Shown piece by piece: positions 15,027 to 20,207 of a DNA stretch of 20,207 nucleotides. How positions within the stretch are numbered: position 1 is the stretch's first letter; each line of letters opens with the position of its first letter. The translations under genes were made by a program, and so were the position numbers. The notes under the pieces were generated by a model. It saw only the letters and a program-made list of their open reading frames with translations. It was not told the DNA's origin and made no database searches. The stretch covers positions 1 to 20,207 of the forward strand of contig JBLHGN010000033.1 of NCBI GenBank assembly GCA_047616325.1, written 5' to 3'. This DNA is from JBLHGN01 sp047616325. Its GTDB lineage: Bacteria > Pseudomonadota > Gammaproteobacteria > Pseudomonadales > Cellvibrionaceae.

Positions 15027-16766
15027 ATGAACATAAAACAAAAGCTCAATCAACAATTCAGCCTCGCTATGGCGGCCGCTGGAATACCCGCAGAATTCAA
15101 AGCTCACCTAGCCTTAAGCAAAAAAATCGGCTTTGGTGACTACCAGGCTAACGGCGCAATGGCCGCCGCTAAGGAACTCAAACGTAAACCCAGGGACGTG
15201 GCCCAGCTTATCGTCGACAACCTGCAATTGGAAGGTATAGCCGAAAAAATTGAAATTGCAGGACCGGGCTTTATTAATATCCATTTAGATCAAGTTTGGT
15301 TAGCCGAGACCCTAACTGTTATTGGCGCCGATGAGCGCCTGGGCATAGAAAAGAGTGCCTCACCACAAACAATAGTTGCAGACTACTCCGCCCCGAACCT
15401 CGCCAAAGAGATGCATGTGGGCCACTTGCGCTCCACCATTATTGGCGATGCCATCGTGCGAGTTCTTGAGTTTCAAGGAAATAGCGTTATTCGTCAAAAC
15501 CACGTGGGGGACTGGGGCACGCAGTTCGGCATGTTGATTGCGGAATTAGAAACGCAGCTAGGTGAAGGTGGACCCGCTGAATTGGCGCTTAAAGACCTGG
15601 AGGGGTTTTATCAGCAGGCAAAAAAACACTTCGACGAGGACGAAAACTTCGCCAGTCAGGCCCGAGAATATGTGGTGAAGCTGCAGTCGGGCGACGAAAA
15701 GATATTGGCTCTTTGGAAAAAGTTTAAACGTATTTCTCTAACGCACAATCAAGAGATCTACCACACGCTAAATGTTTCACTTGGCCCCGAACACGTACAC
15801 GGTGAAAGCGCCTACAACGATGACTTAGCCGTACTCGTCGACGAACTCAAAGCACAGCAACTGGCCGTTGAGAGCGAGGGCGCCCAGGTAATATTTCTGC
15901 AAGAACTGGCCGACAAAAATGGCGACCCCAGCGTTATGCTGGTGCAAAAAAATGACGGAGGCTATTTATATGCCACAACCGATCTAGCCGCCATACGGCA
16001 CCGCACACGAACGCTGCACGCCAATCGCATTTTATACTTTATCGACGATCGCCAGTCGCTGCACATGAAACAAGTGTTTGCCGCCGCTCGCAAAGCACAG
16101 TTTGTAGACCCGGAAGTTAGACTGGAGCACCACGCCTTTGGCAAGATGCTCGGCAAAGACGGCAAACCCTTTAAAACCCGCACCGGCGGCACGGTAAAAC
16201 TGGCCGACTTACTCGACGAGGCCATCCAACGCGCCGACTCCGTTGTACGGGAAAAAAACTCAGCGCTGTCGCAGGACGAAATTTCCAGTGTCGCCGCCAA
16301 GGTGGGTATTGGCGCAATAAAATATGCCGATCTCGCCAAAACACGCACCACCGACTATATCTTTGATTGGGAGTCGATGCTCAGCTTCGAAGGTAACACT
16401 GGCCCCTACATGCAATATGCCTACACCCGTATTCGCAGTATTTTCAATAAGGCCGAGTGCAGTATGGAGACCCACAGCGCCCCCCTAATTATCACCGAAC
16501 CACAGGAAAGAACGCTCGCGCTAAAAACCTTGCAGCTGGCGGAAATTATCGAGGCCGTAGGTGAAGAAGCCTACCCTCATACGCTTTGTACCTATCTATA
16601 CGAACTTGCCAGTATGTTTATGACGTTTTACGAGGCCTGTCCGATATTGAAATCGGATGTGCGCGAGGACATTAGGGAGAGCCGTCTTGAATTGAGCAAG
16701 ACGGTAGCCAACACCCTGAAAATGGGATTACAGCTGCTGGGGATTCAAGTGATGGATAAGATGTAA
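15027..16766 (+). CDS. argS: Arginyl-tRNA synthetase
   Basis: This class I aminoacyl-tRNA synthetase of 579 residues is standard family length. An N-terminal Add1-type tRNA-binding domain (to about 110) leads into the HIGH motif as SAPNLAKEMHVGHLRSTIIG (about 120-140), then RQNHVGDWGTQFGML, the YATTDLAAI segment, GKMLGKDGKPFKTRTGG in the KMSKS-equivalent loop, and the C-terminal anticodon-binding helical bundle starting near FEGNTGPYMQYAYTRIRSI and ending VANTLKMGLQLLGIQVMDKM. The start ATG 15027 has a weak AAGACGA site. It is followed by a strong terminator and is probably monocistronic. Nothing is unusual in the catalytic motifs. Confidence 0.97.
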   Translation: MNIKQKLNQQFSLAMAAAGIPAEFKAHLALSKKIGFGDYQANGAMAAAKELKRKPRDVAQLIVDNLQLEGIAEKIEIAGPGFINIHLDQVWLAETLTVIGADERLGIEKSASPQTIVADYSAPNLAKEMHVGHLRSTIIGDAIVRVLEFQGNSVIRQNHVGDWGTQFGMLIAELETQLGEGGPAELALKDLEGFYQQAKKHFDEDENFASQAREYVVKLQSGDEKILALWKKFKRISLTHNQEIYHTLNVSLGPEHVHGESAYNDDLAVLVDELKAQQLAVESEGAQVIFLQELADKNGDPSVMLVQKNDGGYLYATTDLAAIRHRTRTLHANRILYFIDDRQSLHMKQVFAAARKAQFVDPEVRLEHHAFGKMLGKDGKPFKTRTGGTVKLADLLDEAIQRADSVVREKNSALSQDEISSVAAKVGIGAIKYADLAKTRTTDYIFDWESMLSFEGNTGPYMQYAYTRIRSIFNKAECSMETHSAPLIITEPQERTLALKTLQLAEIIEAVGEEAYPHTLCTYLYELASMFMTFYEACPILKSDVREDIRESRLELSKTVANTLKMGLQLLGIQVMDKM

Positions 16767-16787
16767 ATCTTGTCGCGATATAAAGAT

Positions 16788-16813
16788 AAAACCCTCGCTA
16801 CAGCGGGGGTTTT
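16788..16813 (+). terminator. Rho-independent terminator of argS
   Basis: AAAACCCTCGCT (16788-16799) and AGCGGGGGTTTT (16802-16813) pair over 12 bp with one G-T pair and a two-base nominal loop; the right arm ends in TTTT. It begins 21 bp after the argS stop codon. Confidence 0.85.
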
Positions 16814-16834
16814 AGTGATCTAAACAACAAAAAA

Positions 16835-16872
16835 GGACCATCAGCTCGCATAAAAACACTTGCCGATGGCCC
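16835..16872 (-). terminator. Rho-independent terminator of porin operon
   Basis: On the minus strand GGGCCATCGGC and GCTGATGGTCC pair over 11 bp (two G-T pairs) with a 16-base loop, followed by six T (A-tract 16829-16834 on the plus strand). It lies 23 bp beyond the porin stop and closes the permease-ATPase-porin group. Confidence 0.8.
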
Positions 16873-16895
16873 AAAAATACTCGGACGTGCTTCGC

Positions 16896-18098
16896 TTAAA
16901 ACTTTGCGCCTACCCACAACCATATTTTGTCAGTATCGACGCCAACATCACCAGAGTTATAGCTCGCCAGCTTGATTCCAGCGTTATATATTTTACCAAA
17001 CCCGCGTCCGAAACTAGCGTCGATTTCACTGCCCAAATCATCATTGGCACCAGATTCATCAGTCGAGAAATCATGTAGAGCTACTTTCCAACCGCCGCCT
17101 AATACTTTACCGCTGACAGTCAGCGAAAGGTCTTGCAAGCCTGCGTCCGGTGTACCCAAAAATATATCAGCCCAACCATTAAATTTGTGTAAAGTAGCTA
17201 ATGGAGTAGAGAAACCATAGAGGCCTTCGTCTGATCCCAGCACCTCATAACCACCCAAAACTTTTACCCCGCCAAATACAGCACCAACTTCCAAATCCAG
17301 ATAGGAAGCATCGTAATCAGCACCACCAGACTCACTGCTCTGGGTCGCGTATTCACCTGTGTATATAATTTTGGTGCTACCAGCATCAGTTCTACCGCTA
17401 AAACGAACACCAATAGTATCCAGAGCATTATCGGTATCGTTATCTAGCTCAAGAAAATAGCCATAACCCGTCAGCGTTCCCACGGGGGTTTTGTATGAGG
17501 CATTAACCAAATGATCATTGGATTTCACATCTGTAACTTCGGCAAAAATTCGTTTGCGCTCGCCAATGTAGTTATAGCTTATAGATAGCTCGTCAGAAGG
17601 TTTTATATTTAAAGCCAGACCATCAAAGGTTTGACGATCTTGACGCCAACCGACATGACCTAGAAAACGGTGGTTATCGAAGGTCATTACTTGCCGACCC
17701 AATTTTGCAGTGAACATTCCCGCTTTATACTGTAAAAAACCTTGATCCAATTCAGTGACTTCAGGATCAGCGATCACCGAATATTCACCAGGATTAAAAC
17801 CCGTTGGTTCAACTGTGTATTCATCAACGCTGGCCACAATGCGAGAATCTTCAAACTCAACGGTTGCAGACAAACCTTCAAACGAGCCAGTCGTGTAACC
17901 CAACCGAGTACGGATAGTTAAAGCGGTAGCGTCATCCGCGGCATTATCCTGCGCAACACTTTCATATCTCAGACGAACATCGGCGGATGTTTTCCCCGAT
18001 GTTAACGCGTCAGTAAAACTATCCGCAGAAGCCGAAACACACATCCCCATAGCAATACTCGAAACTGCTGCCCCCAAAATGTTTTTGCTTACTTTCAT
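16896..18098 (-). CDS. Outer membrane porin of alginate-export type
   Basis: This 400-residue beta-barrel precursor has a Sec signal peptide MKVSKNILGAAVSSIAMGMC ending VSASA before DSF. The mature part has alternating amphipathic strands with aromatic girdles (DVRLRYESVAQDN, LGYTTGSFEGLSATVEFEDS, LGRQVMTFDNHRFLGHVGWR, SISYNYIGERKRIF) and ends in the outer-membrane sorting Phe (WLWVGAKF). LGRQ...DNHRFLGHVGWRQD..FDG is typical of alginate-export/OprD-like porins. It is the last gene of the minus-strand group, 109 bp after the ABC ATPase, with its own strong GGGAG ribosome site seven bases before ATG 18098, so it may also have its own promoter. The likely role is letting the importer's substrate, perhaps nitrate, cross the outer membrane. 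This is inferred from position alone. Confidence 0.85.
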   Translation of the reverse strand: MKVSKNILGAAVSSIAMGMCVSASADSFTDALTSGKTSADVRLRYESVAQDNAADDATALTIRTRLGYTTGSFEGLSATVEFEDSRIVASVDEYTVEPTGFNPGEYSVIADPEVTELDQGFLQYKAGMFTAKLGRQVMTFDNHRFLGHVGWRQDRQTFDGLALNIKPSDELSISYNYIGERKRIFAEVTDVKSNDHLVNASYKTPVGTLTGYGYFLELDNDTDNALDTIGVRFSGRTDAGSTKIIYTGEYATQSSESGGADYDASYLDLEVGAVFGGVKVLGGYEVLGSDEGLYGFSTPLATLHKFNGWADIFLGTPDAGLQDLSLTVSGKVLGGGWKVALHDFSTDESGANDDLGSEIDASFGRGFGKIYNAGIKLASYNSGDVGVDTDKIWLWVGAKF

Positions 18099-18177
18099 AG
18101 TTGACTCCCATATTAGTCAAAAGGATTATTAATAAATATTTAACAAAAAATCACCAACTTTTCACTGGCATTTGTTG

Positions 18178-18199
18178 CTACTAGTTTTTACTACTAGTT
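18178..18199. repeat. Short direct repeats CTACTAGTT upstream of porin
   Basis: CTACTAGTT occurs at 18178-18186 and 18191-18199, with a related CTACTACTA running into the ATPase stop codon at 18208. These lie in the 109-bp intercistronic region 80-110 bp upstream of the porin start. They may be regulator sites or a slippage product. Confidence 0.4.
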
Positions 18200-18207
18200 G
18201 CCTACTA

Positions 18208-19056
18208 CTATGCAGCTTGAACTTTTTTAGTATTATGTGTCGCTGCTAACTTTTTTTTACTACCAAAACCTTCAACCTTACGTTGCTTTTCATAAAGAAA
18301 CTTCAAGACTTCTGCGCGCAGATGTGTGTACTTAGCATCTTTGGCCAGGGCTAAGCGATCGCGTGGCCGCTCAATATCGATCTCTAAGATTTCACCGATT
18401 GTCGCTGCGGGGCCATTAGTCATCATGACGATGCGATCGGACAGCAAAACGGCCTCGTCAACGTCGTGGGTGATCATAATAACGGTGTTATTTAACTCGT
18501 TTTGTATCTCAATCAAAGAATCTTGCATATGAGCCCGCGTCAAAGCGTCCAAAGCACCGAAGGGTTCATCCATTAACAGCACTTCCGGTTCCATCGCCAA
18601 TGCCCGTGCAATACCTACGCGCTGCTTCATACCGCCAGAAATCTCATCTGGGCGCTTGTGCATGGCGTGATCCATATGCACCAAGCACAGGTTATGTTCA
18701 ATCCATTCGCGTTTTTCGGCTTTGCTTTTCGTGGAACCAAATACTTGGTTGACTGCCAAAGCGACGTTGTCAAATGCGGTGAGCCACGGCAGCAAGGAGT
18801 GATTCTGAAAAACTACGGCCCGTTCGGGGCCTGGTTCACGAACCTCTTTACCGTTTAATATGACGCCACCCTGAGTGGCCTGATAGAGTCCGGCCACAAT
18901 ATTTAATACCGTGGATTTACCACAACCCGAGTGACCAATAAGGGAAACAAATTCGCCCTTGGATATTTTCAAGTCAACATTTTTCAGGGCCGAAAAGGGT
19001 CCCTGAGGGGTCGGAAAATCCATCGAAATTTGACTGATATCTAAAAGTACTGCCAT
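18208..19056 (-). CDS. ABC transporter ATPase, nitrate/sulfonate type
   Basis: This 282-residue cytoplasmic ATPase powers uptake through the adjacent permease. All motifs are intact: Walker A GHSGCGKST (41-49), Q-loop VFQNHSLLPW, signature SGGMKQRVGIA, Walker B VLLMDEPFGALD and H-loop MITHDVDEA. The SLLPWLTAFDNV and IERPRDR phrases place it in the NrtD/CmpD/TauB/SsuB branch; together with the permease's insertion, nitrate/nitrite (NrtD) is favoured over taurine or sulfonate, but the substrate is not proven. The basic C-terminal tail (about 250-282) is a family-typical extension. It starts 29 bp after the permease stop with AAGG about eight bases before ATG 19056, so the two are co-transcribed. 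It ends in TAG. Confidence 0.93.
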   Translation of the reverse strand: MAVLLDISQISMDFPTPQGPFSALKNVDLKISKGEFVSLIGHSGCGKSTVLNIVAGLYQATQGGVILNGKEVREPGPERAVVFQNHSLLPWLTAFDNVALAVNQVFGSTKSKAEKREWIEHNLCLVHMDHAMHKRPDEISGGMKQRVGIARALAMEPEVLLMDEPFGALDALTRAHMQDSLIEIQNELNNTVIMITHDVDEAVLLSDRIVMMTNGPAATIGEILEIDIERPRDRLALAKDAKYTHLRAEVLKFLYEKQRKVEGFGSKKKLAATHNTKKVQAA

Positions 19057-19085
19057 AACTATTGCCTTACGCTGATTCAGTTAAT

Positions 19086-20084
19086 TTAACGTATCGCTGT
19101 TGATTTATCCCAGGAAATCCACTTCTGTAGTTGCAGCATGGCTCTATCCAATAGGAAACCGATAAAGCCTATTACCACCACTGCTGCCATAATTCTGGAA
19201 AGAGAATTCGAGCTTCCATTTTGAAACTCGTCCCATACAAATTTTCCAAGCCCCGGATTTTGCGCGAGCATTTCTGCTGCGATGAGCACCATCCAAGCAA
19301 TGCCTAAAGAAAGTCGCATCCCAGTAAATATCATCGGTATCGACGCAGGAATTACCACTTTTTGAATATGCTTGAACGCTGAAAGGCGAATCACCTTACT
19401 CACATTTATCAAATCTTTGTCGATTGAAATCACACCAAAAGAAGTATTAATTACCATCGGCCACAAGCAACACAATGACACAGTAATCAAGGAATTTATA
19501 AATGACTTAGGCACTATTGGGTCCGGGCTGGTGTAAAGTGCGCTCACCACCATAGTAACCAATGGCAACCATGCCAACGGAGATACAGGCTTAAATATCT
19601 GTATCACAGGATTAATTGCCGTATTGAGCGTTTTACTCAAACCGACAGCTATACCTAAGGGAACTGCTATAACTGCCGCTACGATAAAGCCACTCATAAC
19701 GGTTATTAGGCTTGTGACAATTTGGTCGAGAAAGGTTTCTTTACCCGTATACGATCGAGTTTTTGGGTCATAATCTGGGTCTCTTTCCACGCGTTCTGCA
19801 TTGCGTTTATCTTGTCGCAAATAAAACGCGTCTTCTTTTTCTCTCTCGGCACTGTGCTCATAATAAAGCGACTGAAACTGTTCCATTACAGCACTTGGCC
19901 CAGGAAATTCACCCAAGGAAGTATCGATGTTTTTGGCGGCTATAGACCACAAGAATAAAAAAACAATAATGCCAAGTAGAGGTATTACTATGTCCTTCAC
20001 CAATTGGCCATAATCAATTTTTATTCCCTTACTTGCCGACTTAAAAACACCGATCTTGCTAAATACAACCGCTGAGTTAATCAT
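19086..20084 (-). CDS. ABC transporter permease, nitrate type
   Basis: This is the inner-membrane channel subunit, about 332 residues from ATG 20084 (MINSAVVFSK). The frame stays open to TTG 20168 and includes ATG 20150, but a GGA six bases before 20084 and the topology favour 20084. TM1 (IPLLGIIVFLFLWSIAA) is followed by FPGPSAVMEQFQSLYYEH and a charged periplasmic insertion (about EREKEDAFYLRQDKRNAERV to SYTGKETF), a feature of NrtB-like nitrate permeases. The core has the usual TauC/NrtB helices and the EAA loop (AEMLAQNPGLG preceded by MRLSLGIAWMVLI). The binding protein gene would be expected upstream, past the right edge; bases 20085-20207 hold no recognised gene. Confidence 0.9.
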   Translation of the reverse strand: MINSAVVFSKIGVFKSASKGIKIDYGQLVKDIVIPLLGIIVFLFLWSIAAKNIDTSLGEFPGPSAVMEQFQSLYYEHSAEREKEDAFYLRQDKRNAERVERDPDYDPKTRSYTGKETFLDQIVTSLITVMSGFIVAAVIAVPLGIAVGLSKTLNTAINPVIQIFKPVSPLAWLPLVTMVVSALYTSPDPIVPKSFINSLITVSLCCLWPMVINTSFGVISIDKDLINVSKVIRLSAFKHIQKVVIPASIPMIFTGMRLSLGIAWMVLIAAEMLAQNPGLGKFVWDEFQNGSSNSLSRIMAAVVVIGFIGFLLDRAMLQLQKWISWDKSTAIR

Positions 20085-20207
20085 ATATTTTCCAATATTG
20101 ACAAATTTTGCAATAACAACCCGCTCGAATACTGACCCAATTGGGCGCATAAATTGGATAATTTTCAATCTATGCTTTACTAATTTTGAGAGTGGACTGG
20201 TGCTATT

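Noticed and set aside
1..20207. CRISPR arrays, tRNA/rRNA genes, integrase or phage genes.
   Set aside because: No regularly spaced repeats, no recognisable RNA genes and no integrase, capsid or transposase coding sequence were seen on either strand.

Overview
The window reads as a chromosomal segment of a marine gammaproteobacterium, most likely near the Cellvibrionales/Alteromonadales. This is inferred from the housekeeping gene families (PdxH, MobA, PurU, ArgS), a polysaccharide-degrader style beta-helix/lectin lipoprotein, a nitrate-type ABC importer with a porin, and hairpin-forming intergenic repeats. No rRNA, tRNA, CRISPR array or prophage was seen. Gene density is uneven, and several loci are visibly decaying.

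Left part (1-6215): a shikimate kinase-like gene and pdxH on the minus strand. A 189-bp intergenic region holding a perfect 20-bp palindrome and a 19-bp tandem repeat separates pdxH from mobA on the plus strand. Next come an unrecognised exported protein, a strong shared hairpin terminator, and a convergent 885-residue outer-membrane lipoprotein (beta-sandwich, parallel beta-helix, C-terminal lectin-like region).

Middle (6216-10362): a cluster of damaged genes. A two-gene operon encodes a six-helix membrane protein with a long coiled coil, translationally coupled (ATGA overlap) to a von Willebrand factor A (VWA) lipoprotein. The first gene carries two opposite one-base frameshifts and the second an in-frame TAG. 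After an apparently intact FHA-domain gene comes a TauE/SafE permease pseudogene with two frameshifts and one nonsense codon. The VWA/coiled-coil pair is the best candidate in the window for an undescribed system, although this copy appears recently broken.

Right part (10472-20084): purU, then about 790 bp without a gene that contains two non-autonomous palindromic elements (about 167 bp with 30-bp imperfect inverted repeats; 126 bp with 17-bp perfect inverted repeats). The second ends 21 bp before an orphan solute-binding protein. A two-gene operon follows (ECI2-like enoyl-CoA isomerase and DECR2-like SDR reductase), which together look like the auxiliary enzymes of unsaturated fatty-acid beta-oxidation. 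argS and its terminator face a minus-strand group: permease, ATPase and porin of a nitrate/sulfonate-type importer, whose binding protein would lie beyond the right edge.
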